Shown: piece by piece, positions 18,409-28,230 of the stretch
Position numbering within the stretch: position 1 is the first letter of the stretch
Layout: every line of letters begins with the position of its first letter
Assembly: GCA_963691715.1 (NCBI GenBank)
Contig: OY829281.1
Span: forward strand, 124,001 to 188,000
Reading direction: 5' to 3'
Origin: HXMU1420-13 sp963691715
Lineage (GTDB): Bacteria; Bacteroidota; Rhodothermia; Balneolales; Balneolaceae
DNA length: 64,000 nucleotides
Translations under genes and position numbers: made by a program
The notes under the pieces: generated by a model
The model's database searches: none
What the model saw: only the letters and a program-made list of their open reading frames with translations
What the model was told of the DNA's origin: nothing

Positions 18409-19530
18409 ATGAGCACTTCAGGTGTAACCATTGTCACTTCAAAGGACGAGAAAAAAAAATTCTTAGAGTTTCTTTACTCACACTATAAGAATGACCCTCA
18501 TTTTGTTCCTCCTTTAAGAATGGATCAAAAAAAACTTCTAAATAAAGAAGTGAATCCTTATTACAAAAATGCGGAGACCGTTTTTTTTATAGCAGAATAC
18601 GAGGGTGTTATAGCTGGGAGAATTTCTGCAACAGTAGACCATAGATACAACAAAGAACATAATTCCAAAACAGGTCATTTTGGATTCTTTGAATGTATCA
18701 ATCACCGCCCAACTGCAAAATTATTATTTAAAGTAGCTGAAGATTGGCTGAAAGATAAAGGAATGGAAAAAGTACTTGGTCCAGCGAGTCCAGGTATGAT
18801 GGATGTTATTGGAACATTAAAAGAAGGCTTTGATAAAGATCCATATATTTTGATGCCGTACAATAAACCATACTATCCTGGATTGATTGAGTATTGCGGC
18901 TACACTGAAAGTATGGAGTTATTGGCGTTTATGATTTCTCAATCTGATGTCCCATCCGAACGTATCGAACGGGCAAAATATATAGTCCACAAAAGAAATC
19001 CTGGATTAAGTTTCCGATCAGTTAATCTGAAAAAAATTAAAGAAGAAGTTGAACTCGTAAGGCAAATTTATAATCAAGCTTGGAAGAGTAACTGGGGATT
19101 TTTGCCATTAACCAAAGAAGAAATTCAAGCTACGGCTAAAGATTTTAGAATGATTCTTGATCCAAAAGTTGCTCATTTTGCTGAAATTGATGGAAAACCA
19201 GTTGGTTTTTCCATTTCAATTCCCAACTTGAACGTTCTATTTAAAAAAATGAACGGTAACCTTTTCCCATTTGGAATATTTAAACTACTATTAAAAAGAA
19301 GAAAAATTGGTTCTCTAAGAACGGTGTTAATGGGTGTTCTTCCTCAATACCAAGGAAGAGGAATAGAAGCTCTACTTAATCAGCGAACCATAGAGATGGG
19401 TAAGATTTATGGGTACGACAGTTCAGAGATTAGTTGGGTATTAGGTAGTAATAAGGATATGATTAGAGTAGCAGAGAAATTAGGTGCTGCTATCGACAAA
19501 CGGTACAGTATGTACGAAAAAGCCCTTTAA
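18409..19530 (+). CDS. GNAT-superfamily-like protein (candidate bacterial ceramide synthase)
   Basis: 373 residues. An N-terminal half with YSHYKNDPHFVPPLRMDQKK and GHFGFFECIN, then a C-terminal acetyltransferase-like core with VGFSISIPNLNVLF and the acyl-CoA-binding segment VLPQYQGRGIEALLNQR. Such two-lobed GNAT-like proteins beside SPT include bCerS, which N-acylates the long-chain base in Caulobacter. The gene starts 4 bp after the SPT stop. Family call is good; the ceramide synthase role is inferred from the neighbourhood. Confidence 0.82.
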   Translation: MSTSGVTIVTSKDEKKKFLEFLYSHYKNDPHFVPPLRMDQKKLLNKEVNPYYKNAETVFFIAEYEGVIAGRISATVDHRYNKEHNSKTGHFGFFECINHRPTAKLLFKVAEDWLKDKGMEKVLGPASPGMMDVIGTLKEGFDKDPYILMPYNKPYYPGLIEYCGYTESMELLAFMISQSDVPSERIERAKYIVHKRNPGLSFRSVNLKKIKEEVELVRQIYNQAWKSNWGFLPLTKEEIQATAKDFRMILDPKVAHFAEIDGKPVGFSISIPNLNVLFKKMNGNLFPFGIFKLLLKRRKIGSLRTVLMGVLPQYQGRGIEALLNQRTIEMGKIYGYDSSEISWVLGSNKDMIRVAEKLGAAIDKRYSMYEKAL

Positions 19531-19626
19531 TACATTATGAGATTCCTTTAATCGAGAAAGGTTTTAGGAGAACTGAGGAGTACTACTAATTAATGTTCAC
19601 AAATTTTAGATTAATATTGAAATACG

Positions 19627-21015
19627 ATGAGTAATTATAGAACTGAGAAAGATAGTATGGGCGAAATACAGGTGCCCAAAGATGCTTTATATGGAGCTCA
19701 AACACAAAGAGCTAATGATAATTTTCAGATAAGTGGTATCAAATTTGGCCGTGGATTTATTGAAGCCCTCGGAACTATTAAAAAAGCTGCTGCAATTACT
19801 AATATGGAACTAGATTTATTAGATGAAAAAAAATCTATTGCCATTCAAAAAGCGGCACAAGAGGTTATTGATGGTACCCATGATCATCATTTCGTAATTG
19901 ATATATTTCAGACGGGCTCAGGTACATCAAGCAATATGAATACAAATGAGGTAATAAGTAATATTGCAAACAAAAAGGTTGAGGGTACAGACAAAATCCA
20001 TCCCAATGATCATGTTAATTTTGGGCAAAGCTCTAATGATGTGATTCCTACAGCAATAAGAGTTTCAGCTTTATGCTCTGTAAATAGAGATCTTATTCCT
20101 TCGTTAAATCATCTAAAAGAAACTTTTTTACGAAAAGGAACTCAATATGCACATGTCGTTAAAACAGGCCGCACTCATTTAATGGACGCAATGCCCATAA
20201 CAATGCAGCAGGCATTTAGTGGTTACGCTAGACAAATAGAATTAGGTATTAATAGAATTAACGCAGCCTTAGTACGACTTAAAGAACTACCACAAGGGGG
20301 TACAGCTGTAGGTACTGGTATCAATACGCATCATGAATTTGGTAAAAAATTTGCCAAAAATATTTCTGAGCTTACGAATCAAAATTTCATAGAAGCAGAA
20401 AATCATTTTGAAGCACAAGCTACTGTTGATGCACCCGTTGAATTGAGTGCACAATTAAAAACCGTTGCAGTTAGTCTAATGAAAATTTCAAATGACCTTC
20501 GATGGATGAATTCTGGTCCAAATTCAGGCATTGGTGAAATTCAATTAGAAGCATTACAGCCCGGTTCTTCAATTATGCCAGGAAAAGTTAATCCTGTTAT
20601 TGAAGAATCCATGAATATGGTTTGTGCTCAAGTTATAGGAAATGATGCAACCATAACGGTAGCTGGCTTAAACGGTAATTTCGAACTAAATGTAATGTTA
20701 CCAGTAGTTGCTCATAATTTGCTTCAATCAATTAATATTTTAGCTAACGCGGCAAGGAACTTAGCAGATCGATCGGTATCGAAATTAACTGTTAGAGAAG
20801 ATGTGATTAATAATAAAGTTGGAAGAAATCCAATACTAGTAACAGCATTAAATCCAATTATTGGGTACGATCTGGCTGCAAAAATTGCGAAAAAATCATA
20901 TGCTGAGAATAGAGCATTATTAGATGTGGCACTAGAAATGACTGATCTTTCAGAACAAGAGTTGAAAGAAGCATTAGACCCTATGAAAATGACTAGAGGG
21001 GGTTTTACAGATTAA
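19627..21015 (+). CDS. fumC: Fumarate hydratase, class II
   Basis: 462 residues. The superfamily signature GSSIMPGKVNPVIEE carries the flexible catalytic loop serine; the other conserved segments are FQTGSGTSSNMNTNEVI and KTGRTHLMDAMPIT. It hydrates fumarate to L-malate in the TCA cycle, as an iron-free tetramer. Argininosuccinate lyase and aspartase share the fold, but the TSSNMNTNEV and HLMDAMPI phrases fit fumarase. It stands alone between the lipid operon and the E1 gene. Confidence 0.95.
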   Translation: MSNYRTEKDSMGEIQVPKDALYGAQTQRANDNFQISGIKFGRGFIEALGTIKKAAAITNMELDLLDEKKSIAIQKAAQEVIDGTHDHHFVIDIFQTGSGTSSNMNTNEVISNIANKKVEGTDKIHPNDHVNFGQSSNDVIPTAIRVSALCSVNRDLIPSLNHLKETFLRKGTQYAHVVKTGRTHLMDAMPITMQQAFSGYARQIELGINRINAALVRLKELPQGGTAVGTGINTHHEFGKKFAKNISELTNQNFIEAENHFEAQATVDAPVELSAQLKTVAVSLMKISNDLRWMNSGPNSGIGEIQLEALQPGSSIMPGKVNPVIEESMNMVCAQVIGNDATITVAGLNGNFELNVMLPVVAHNLLQSINILANAARNLADRSVSKLTVREDVINNKVGRNPILVTALNPIIGYDLAAKIAKKSYAENRALLDVALEMTDLSEQELKEALDPMKMTRGGFTD

Positions 21016-21157
21016 TTTATAATATTGAAATTTATGAATTTACTATGTAATTATTGGTTGCTTCTTTAAGTAATATATTTTCAAAAAAGTACGAAAAACC
21101 GTATATTGAAAGTCCTTTCGAATTGTCTTATTTGTCAAGTAAGCGTAATTAATTACT

Positions 21158-23575
21158 ATGATTGAAGTTAAACCAAAAACCCGTACTAAATTTACTGCTG
21201 CAGAAAAAAAAGAGATTCTTTCTGACTATCGATTGGGATGGACAAGCCGATATATGTCCTTAATTGGTAGAAAAGAAGTCTTATCAGGAAAAGCTAAATT
21301 TGGTATTTTTGGTGATGGTAAAGAAATCCCGCAAATCGCATTATCGAAAGTTTTTAGAAATGGGGACTTTCGATCAGGTTATTACCGAGATCAAACGTTC
21401 GTAATGGCGATTGGTGGTGTAACCATCGAGCAATTTTTTGCTCAATTATATGCACATACCGACCTTGAAGCAGACCCTAATTCTGCTGGAAGGCAAATGA
21501 ATTCACATTACGCTACAAAATTAGTAAATGAAGATGGAAGTTGGATTGATCAAACAACTTCAAAAAATACGTCAAGCGGAATTTCTCCAACTGCTGGACA
21601 AATGGCTCGATTAGTTGGGTTGGCTCAAGCTTCAAAAATGTATAGAAATCTTCCCGAATTACAGGGAAAAAAATGGGAGAAATTTTCAAAAAAAGGTAAT
21701 GAAATAGCATTTGGTACGATTGGTGATGCCTCAACATCTGAAGGCGTTTTTTGGGAAGCAATTAATGCTGTTGGAGTGCTTCAACTACCAATGATAATGT
21801 CTGTTTGGGATGATGGATACGGCATTTCAGTCCCCAAAAAATACCAAACAACAAAAGAAAGTATATCTAAAGTATTATCAGGCTTTCAAAGAACAGAAGA
21901 TGAACCAGGTTATGAAATTTTAACGGCTAAGGCATGGGATTATAATCAGTTGATTGCTACATATCAAAGAGCCGAACAGATAGCGAGAGAAGAGCATGTT
22001 CCTGTTTTAGTGCATGTTGAAGAAGTTACCCAACCTCAAGGGCATTCAACTTCTGGATCACACGAGCGATATAAATCGAAAGAAAGATTAGAATGGGAAG
22101 TTGAATATTGCTGTTTGGCACAGTTGAGAAAATGGATTTTAGCCAAAAAAATAGCAACAGAAAACCAGCTTGATGAGATTGAATCAGAAGCCTTGAAATC
22201 AGTAACAGAGGCTAAATTAAATGCATGGAGTGCATACATAAATCCAATTAAAGAAGAAAAGAAGTTCGTTTTGTCAAAGGTAGCTGATTTAAAAGCCGAA
22301 CTTAAGGATGAACGATTAGAACTTATTGAGAGAAAATTAAAGGCCATACCAACTGCGATTAGAAAAGATATTCTACCCATTGCCAGAAAAGCTATTAGAT
22401 ATTCTGTTGGCTCAACTTCTAAGGCAAGGATAGATTTAATTAATTGGTTAAATGATAATAAACCAATAAATGAAGACCGATATAATTCTCATCTATATAG
22501 CCACACACCTAAGTCTCCAATGAAGGTAGAACATATACCTGCAATTGTTACTGAAAATTCTGATAAAGTAGATGGAAGGATCGTTTTACGAAATAATTTT
22601 GATAAACTTTTTAAACATCATCCGAATCTTATAACATTCGGTGAGGATGTAGGTGCTTTAGGTGATGTAAATAAAGGACTGGAAGGCCTTCAAGAAAAAT
22701 ATGGTAAGCTTAGAGTCGCAGATACAGGTATTCGCGAGGCAACCATTTTAGGTCAAGGCATTGGTATGGCACTTCGTGGATTACGGCCTATAGCTGAAAT
22801 ACAATACCTTGACTATCTATTATATTGTTTCTTCGTACTTAGTGATGATTTAGCAACCTTACGTTATAGAACTAAGGGTCAACAAGCTGCTCCTGTTATT
22901 GTTCGAACTCGAGGGCACCGACTGGAAGGAATTTGGCATTCTGGATCTCCAATGGGAGTTATTTTAGCCGGAGCAAGAGGAATGCATTTATGCGTGCCAA
23001 GAAATTTGACTGAGGCAGCAGGTTTTTATAATCTTTTATTGAAAGGTGATGATCCAGCAATTGTGATAGAACCACTTAATGCGTATAGATTAAAAGAACA
23101 TTTGCCTGAAAATATTGGAGAATTTACAACCCCACTTGGAATTCCCGAAATCATAAAAGAAGGATCTGATATCACGGTCGTTTCATATGGTTCAACATTC
23201 AATATCATTAATACTCTTATTCCTCAATTAGAAGAAGTGGGAATAAATATCGAACTTATTGATGTAAGAACACTTTTACCATTTGATATAAATCACATCA
23301 TTGGTGATTCCATCAAAAAGACAAATAGACTCTTAATAGTTGATGAAGATGTTCCTGGTGGAGCATCAGCATTTATCTTACATAACGTGCTTCAAATACA
23401 AAAAAGTTATTATCACTTAGATTCAGAACCTAGATGCTTAACAGCTCATGCACATAGACCTGCCTATGCATCGGATGGAGATTATTTTAGCAAACCTAAT
23501 GCTGAGGATATTTTCGATGAGATTTACTCCATGATGAGAGAATCGAATCCAGAAAGGTTTCCGAGTATTTATTAG
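21158..23575 (+). CDS. 2-oxoacid dehydrogenase E1, fused alpha and beta subunits
   Basis: 805 residues. Residues 1-400 are the E1-alpha domain with the thiamine diphosphate motif GDASTSEGVFWEAINAVGVL; a linker leads to the E1-beta domain (about 470-805) with FGEDVGALGDVNKGL, IREATILGQGIGMALRGLRP and VDEDVPGGASAFI. It decarboxylates a 2-oxoacid and passes the acyl group to an E2 lipoyl domain. The usual NN closing the cofactor motif is here WDDGYGISVP. Pyruvate, branched-chain and 2-oxoglutarate specificities cannot be told apart by eye. No E2 or E3 gene is adjacent. Confidence 0.92.
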   Translation: MIEVKPKTRTKFTAAEKKEILSDYRLGWTSRYMSLIGRKEVLSGKAKFGIFGDGKEIPQIALSKVFRNGDFRSGYYRDQTFVMAIGGVTIEQFFAQLYAHTDLEADPNSAGRQMNSHYATKLVNEDGSWIDQTTSKNTSSGISPTAGQMARLVGLAQASKMYRNLPELQGKKWEKFSKKGNEIAFGTIGDASTSEGVFWEAINAVGVLQLPMIMSVWDDGYGISVPKKYQTTKESISKVLSGFQRTEDEPGYEILTAKAWDYNQLIATYQRAEQIAREEHVPVLVHVEEVTQPQGHSTSGSHERYKSKERLEWEVEYCCLAQLRKWILAKKIATENQLDEIESEALKSVTEAKLNAWSAYINPIKEEKKFVLSKVADLKAELKDERLELIERKLKAIPTAIRKDILPIARKAIRYSVGSTSKARIDLINWLNDNKPINEDRYNSHLYSHTPKSPMKVEHIPAIVTENSDKVDGRIVLRNNFDKLFKHHPNLITFGEDVGALGDVNKGLEGLQEKYGKLRVADTGIREATILGQGIGMALRGLRPIAEIQYLDYLLYCFFVLSDDLATLRYRTKGQQAAPVIVRTRGHRLEGIWHSGSPMGVILAGARGMHLCVPRNLTEAAGFYNLLLKGDDPAIVIEPLNAYRLKEHLPENIGEFTTPLGIPEIIKEGSDITVVSYGSTFNIINTLIPQLEEVGINIELIDVRTLLPFDINHIIGDSIKKTNRLLIVDEDVPGGASAFILHNVLQIQKSYYHLDSEPRCLTAHAHRPAYASDGDYFSKPNAEDIFDEIYSMMRESNPERFPSIY

Positions 23576-23631
23576 TTCGATGTAACAAGTTTATTTAAGT
23601 TTCGTGCAAATGTTGAATAAAACATAAAAGT

Positions 23632-24678
23632 ATGACTTACAATGAACTACAAAGAAACAGCAAAAAAAATTTTAATCTAGATGATTATTTAGAAGAACAA
23701 GCTGAGATAGAAAAAAAGAGTATAAGTAAGAAGAAATCTCTATCATCAACAAAGATGAAAATAGGATATTTGATTATAGCAGTCGCATTACTTACTGCTT
23801 ATTTCATGAATCCTTTATCAATTCTAGAACGTTTTAATACATTTTCGGACTCAAATTCTACTGAACAATCTACCCAAACTGTAACTCCAACCTCCGAAAA
23901 ATTAGCAGATTCACCCGAATTCATCGAAAACAGTTCTATTCTCTTTGACAGTAATATTGGATTGGTAGAATATTTAGCCACATTAAAGACTTATGAGATA
24001 TCAGATAATATTCCAGTGAATGGAGCAGATAATCTTTTTAATGAAGAAGTACCTTTAAATTTCATAAAAAATTTAGAAATATCTGATCTTTTTGATGATC
24101 TCACAGCTTCAGAAATCATTAATATTTATCGAAAAGAAATCCCTCTTTCTTACATAAAAGCTCTTGGTGTTTCTAATCTCTTTGATGAGATGACCGGTAA
24201 AGAGATCATTGCTCTTTACAACCAAAACATTCCAACTGAATATGTTCAAAAAATAGGCAATCTTGATCTATTCGACGAGATGTCGGGAACGGGTATGCTT
24301 GCTCTTTTTAACAGAGAAATACCAGTTGAATTCATCCAGGAGTTAGCTTCATTTGATTTGTTTGATTATATGACTGCGAAAGGAATGCTAGAAATTTATA
24401 ACAGTGACATTCCTACTGAGTATATACGGGAAATTGGGAAAGCAGATTTATTCGATACCATGGATGGCCCAGGTATTGTGGCATTATATAGAAGGAAGGT
24501 TCCAGCTGAGTATATTACAGCTATGGGAACAGCAGATATATTTGACAATATGAATGCTCGTGAGGCATTAGCATTATATAATAGGGGGGTCCCAGCTTCA
24601 TTCTATCAAGAATTGAGTGAAAATGAGATTGACAATCTTAACTTTAGTGATGTTTTAACATTGTTCCAAGGAAATTAA
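23632..24678 (+). CDS. Membrane-anchored protein with six 30-residue repeats, unknown function
   Basis: 348 residues. A charged cytoplasmic N-terminus (1-43), one membrane span (about 44-60), then a polar linker and six tandem repeats starting at residues 153, 183, 213, 243, 273 and 303, every one exactly 30 residues. Consensus: LFDxMtgkgilaLYnreIPt, then EYIqeiG and two or three variable residues. A shorter version (LFNEEVPLNFIKNL) starts at about 135. The repeats have diverged at DNA level, so they are old. I recognise no family. The likely topology puts the repeats outside the cytoplasm, as a helical solenoid. No signal for lipidation. Single gene, convergent with the DUF58 gene 2 bp away. 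Confidence 0.8.
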   Translation: MTYNELQRNSKKNFNLDDYLEEQAEIEKKSISKKKSLSSTKMKIGYLIIAVALLTAYFMNPLSILERFNTFSDSNSTEQSTQTVTPTSEKLADSPEFIENSSILFDSNIGLVEYLATLKTYEISDNIPVNGADNLFNEEVPLNFIKNLEISDLFDDLTASEIINIYRKEIPLSYIKALGVSNLFDEMTGKEIIALYNQNIPTEYVQKIGNLDLFDEMSGTGMLALFNREIPVEFIQELASFDLFDYMTAKGMLEIYNSDIPTEYIREIGKADLFDTMDGPGIVALYRRKVPAEYITAMGTADIFDNMNAREALALYNRGVPASFYQELSENEIDNLNFSDVLTLFQGN

Positions 24679-24680
24679 AA

Positions 24681-26012
24681 TTAAATAAGAGCTCTTGATT
24701 TCAATTCTAGATATTTGTTAATAGCATTAATTGATAATTCCTTTGGAGGAGTAAGTATAGTGTGAATCCCTTCGCGATTCAACGATTTTACAATTTGTTT
24801 CTTTTCAAAATTAATTTTTTCTGCTACTGTTTTTAAGTAGATGTCACCAATATTTTGAGAATCACGATTTAAAAGATCATGAATTTCAGTGTTTTCAAAA
24901 AAGATGGTCACTAATAAATGATCTCGCGAAATTCTTTTTAAGTATGGAAGTTGCCTTTTCATACTGCTAATTGTCTCAAAATTAGTATACAGTAATATTA
25001 AACTTCTTTGCTTTATATGATTACGCATCCCAACAAGTAATCGGTCATAATCTGATTCCATAAAGTTGGTTTCAATATTATATAAAGCTTGTTGAATGGC
25101 TCGTATATGGGGCCTCTTTTTTTCAGGTCGGACAGCATGTATCTCCTTATTGGAAAAAGTTAGGAGGCCAGCTTTATCATCTTTAAAGATGGCTATATTA
25201 GATATAACCAAGCTTGTATTAATCGCATATTCCAGTAATTGTAAGCCATCAAAAGGCATTTTCATTACTCGTCCAGTATCAATAATATTAATTACTTGTT
25301 GTGATTTTTCATCTTGAAATTGATTAACCATTAATTGGTTGCTTCTGGCTGTAGCTTTCCAATTTATAGATCTAATATCATCTCCTCGAACATATTCTTT
25401 TATTTGATCGAATTCCATGGTATGTCCAAGTCTCCTAATTTTTTTAACTCCAAAATCAGAGAGTCTGTTTGATATTGCATACATCTCAAATTTTCGCATT
25501 TGAATGAAAGAAGGATAAACAGGAATTATTTCGGTAGCATTGATTTTAAAACGTCGTTGAAAAAAACCTAACCGTGTTGACGCATAAATTAAAATATCGC
25601 CAAATTCATAGTTACCTCGATGTACTGGACGTACTTTATATTTAAAATTGATCTCTTGATTTTGGTTTAAAATAGCGGTGATCTCAAAATCACGTACTTG
25701 AAACTGTATGGGAATTTCATCGATTATTTTTGCTTTAATTTGTATTCGAAACATTGAAGTAACAAGCAATTGAATTGTATTGTCATCTCCATTTGAAAGT
25801 CTTTTATGTGTAATACGTTTGGCATTAAAACCTGAATTTGAACTAAATAGTAATAGTAAATCAATAAGTAAAAAAAGACATAAGATTAGAGCTGCAATTT
25901 CGCTGATTACAGAAAAAAGCCTATAAAAATTACCTAATATAAAAGAAGTGACAAGTGCAGTAAGCACTATAAAAAATTTATTATTTATATATAGATCTCT
26001 AAAAAAATACAC
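24681..26012 (-). CDS. DUF58 domain protein
   Basis: 443 residues. Two hydrophobic segments near the N-terminus (about 13-55), then the DUF58 domain with its hallmark EFDQIKEYVRGDDIRSINWK followed by ATARSNQLMVNQFQDEKS. DUF58 proteins have a vWA-like fold and are almost always next to a MoxR ATPase, as here (the stop and start of the two genes share one base). The pair is thought to act in protein-complex assembly or envelope stress, but the substrate is unknown. Confidence 0.92.
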   Translation of the reverse strand: MYFFRDLYINNKFFIVLTALVTSFILGNFYRLFSVISEIAALILCLFLLIDLLLLFSSNSGFNAKRITHKRLSNGDDNTIQLLVTSMFRIQIKAKIIDEIPIQFQVRDFEITAILNQNQEINFKYKVRPVHRGNYEFGDILIYASTRLGFFQRRFKINATEIIPVYPSFIQMRKFEMYAISNRLSDFGVKKIRRLGHTMEFDQIKEYVRGDDIRSINWKATARSNQLMVNQFQDEKSQQVINIIDTGRVMKMPFDGLQLLEYAINTSLVISNIAIFKDDKAGLLTFSNKEIHAVRPEKKRPHIRAIQQALYNIETNFMESDYDRLLVGMRNHIKQRSLILLYTNFETISSMKRQLPYLKRISRDHLLVTIFFENTEIHDLLNRDSQNIGDIYLKTVAEKINFEKKQIVKSLNREGIHTILTPPKELSINAINKYLELKSRALI

Positions 26013-27031
26013 TATCGTGGTACTTCTACCTTATTAGCAATTTGTAGAATAACTGAATCGGTTGAAATTCCTTCCATTTCTTTTTCCGGGGTAAGCATTA
26101 TTCGATGACGAAGAGTTGGTACAACAACTTGTTTCACATCTACAGGAGATATAAAGTCACGTCCCTTCATTGCTGCCCAGGATTGAGCAGCTTTTAATAG
26201 ATAAACAGATGCTCTAGGAGATGCCCCAATTGAAATTGAAGATGAATTTCTTGTTTCATGAATAATCTTTGCAATATATGTCATCAGTTCTTTTTCAACA
26301 TGTATTTCATTAACTAAAGCACGCTGTTGATTAAGTTCTTTGGCATTTATTACGGTGGAAATTTGACTAGTATGAGGCGTAGATTTTCTGTTATAGCTAC
26401 CATCAAGTATTTTTACTTCATCTTCAATAGAAGGATAGCCTACGTCAATTTTGAACAGAAATCTATCTAGTTGTGCTTCTGGTAAACGGTATGTGCCTTC
26501 ATGTTCTATTGGATTTTGAGTAGCAATTACCATAAACGGATTTTCCATATTGTAAGTAGTTCCATCAACGGTAATTTGTTGTTCTTGCATTACTTCAAAT
26601 AATGCAGACTGTGTTTTTGCAGGAGATCTATTTATTTCATCAATTAGTACTAAGTTGGAAAAAATAGGACCTCTTTTAAATTCAAAATCTGTAGTTTTTG
26701 TATTGAAGATGGTGGTCCCAATAATATCGGCAGGCATCAAGTCTGGTGTGAATTGTATTCTTGAAAAACCAGTATCTATAATTTTTGAAAGAATTCTTAT
26801 AGTAAGCGTTTTTGCTACACCTGGTACACCTTCCACCAAAACATGACCATTTGCGAGTAACCCACAAATCAATAATTCGATAAAATTATCTTGTCCAATG
26901 ATTACTTTTTGTATTTCTGTACGTATATCATTCACCATTTTTTGGAGTAGACTTAAATCGATACGATTTGTGAAAGGGGTAATTGGTGAATGCTGATTCT
27001 GATCAGAGTCTTGATTTTGATGTTTTTCCAT
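26012..27031 (-). CDS. MoxR-family AAA+ ATPase
   Basis: 339 residues. Walker A GVPGVAKTLTIRI, Walker B LVLIDEINRSPAKTQ, sensor region VIATQNPIEHEGTYRLPEAQ and the sensor 2 region around IGASPRASVYLLKAAQ. MoxR ATPases act as chaperone-like motors on partners with vWA folds, such as the DUF58 protein downstream. It lies inside a six-gene minus-strand operon with one-base overlaps at both ends. Confidence 0.95.
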   Translation of the reverse strand: MEKHQNQDSDQNQHSPITPFTNRIDLSLLQKMVNDIRTEIQKVIIGQDNFIELLICGLLANGHVLVEGVPGVAKTLTIRILSKIIDTGFSRIQFTPDLMPADIIGTTIFNTKTTDFEFKRGPIFSNLVLIDEINRSPAKTQSALFEVMQEQQITVDGTTYNMENPFMVIATQNPIEHEGTYRLPEAQLDRFLFKIDVGYPSIEDEVKILDGSYNRKSTPHTSQISTVINAKELNQQRALVNEIHVEKELMTYIAKIIHETRNSSSISIGASPRASVYLLKAAQSWAAMKGRDFISPVDVKQVVVPTLRHRIMLTPEKEMEGISTDSVILQIANKVEVPR

Positions 27032-28230
27032 TATCGTAAAGAATTTTTATAGAACCAATCGATTTGGTCAGTGACTTGTTTAAGGCGATTTGATGAAATG
27101 GTGGTTTCTTTTTCAGCAGTATGTATAAGAGAAAATAAATCTTTAATAATTTTTAAATCAATACCAGAACGATTTGACACTTTTACGATTGAATCATCGC
27201 TATCGTCTGTTGTGATATTTAAGTTATTTCGAATATAATCTTTAAAGAATAAGATTTTTTTTTCTAGAAGTTCTTTATGTGTTCCGTTATTCATATACAG
27301 GTTTGCAATGGTAGTAGTAAATTGTATTGAAGTATTGGATACGGCTTTTAACTCTGGAATAATACGTTGTTTTCTTTTTGCCCCAAAAATCAAATAAATA
27401 ATTAGTCCAAATAAAGAAATAAACCACGCCCATCTTAGATTAGGTTGTAATACAACATATGATAATGGGCTTGAGAAATCTACACGATTCACTTTATAAT
27501 ACTCATCCCAAATCACATCTTTTTTTGGCAAATAAGAGAGTGCAGTAAATGCATAACGGAATGTATTTATGTCTCTCAAAAAATAATTCGTAAATAAAAA
27601 AGGATTTGTGTGAATAAAAATAGAACCATTACCTACATCTATTCGAGCAAAATTTACTCTTTCATTATCAATTTTACCTAAAATAGTAGTAGATGAGGTA
27701 TCAAATGATGCTATGTAGGTCTCTGTAAGACCAACAGGGAAGGTCCAGCTAGTATTTTTAGCCAGATTTTTATTGGTAAAGGTCACCGGATTTTGAAGTA
27801 TCGAATCAAGAGCATTATTGGTAAGATTTACCGCTGGAAAGCTATTATTTAGTCTAAGATTCAAAGAATCAGAGAATGAATCACTGAGTTGCCAAGCAGA
27901 TATAAAAACATTATTCCCTCTTTTTACGGAATTTAGAAGAATGTTCATCTCAAATTCATCAATTTCGAAATTTGAATTTAGGTAAACTTGATTATGTATT
28001 CTTTTTTGAACTATATGTTCAAAGATTGGTTTATCATTGATTTCAATGGCTCTGTTTGGAAAAAGACTGGATAATTCATTGAAAAGAATATACCCCCCAT
28101 AGGGTTTTTTTTCCTCATTAGAGTATCCTTCAGACCAGTCAATTGGTTGGGGCTGCAATAATCGAATGAAAACAACCAATATTATAATTCCCAAGAGAAT
28201 AAAAATATATTTTTTTTCTTTACTACTCAT
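27031..28230 (-). CDS. DUF4350 domain membrane protein
   Basis: 399 residues. An N-terminal membrane span (about 7-24) precedes an extracytoplasmic domain with YGGYILFNELSSLFPNRA, and a second span lies near residues 270-288 (WAWFISLFGLIIYLIFG), followed by a cytoplasmic helical tail. DUF4350 proteins are standard members of MoxR/DUF58 operons. The stop overlaps the MoxR gene start by one base. The biochemical role is unknown. Confidence 0.85.
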   Translation of the reverse strand: MSSKEKKYIFILLGIIILVVFIRLLQPQPIDWSEGYSNEEKKPYGGYILFNELSSLFPNRAIEINDKPIFEHIVQKRIHNQVYLNSNFEIDEFEMNILLNSVKRGNNVFISAWQLSDSFSDSLNLRLNNSFPAVNLTNNALDSILQNPVTFTNKNLAKNTSWTFPVGLTETYIASFDTSSTTILGKIDNERVNFARIDVGNGSIFIHTNPFLFTNYFLRDINTFRYAFTALSYLPKKDVIWDEYYKVNRVDFSSPLSYVVLQPNLRWAWFISLFGLIIYLIFGAKRKQRIIPELKAVSNTSIQFTTTIANLYMNNGTHKELLEKKILFFKDYIRNNLNITTDDSDDSIVKVSNRSGIDLKIIKDLFSLIHTAEKETTISSNRLKQVTDQIDWFYKNSLR

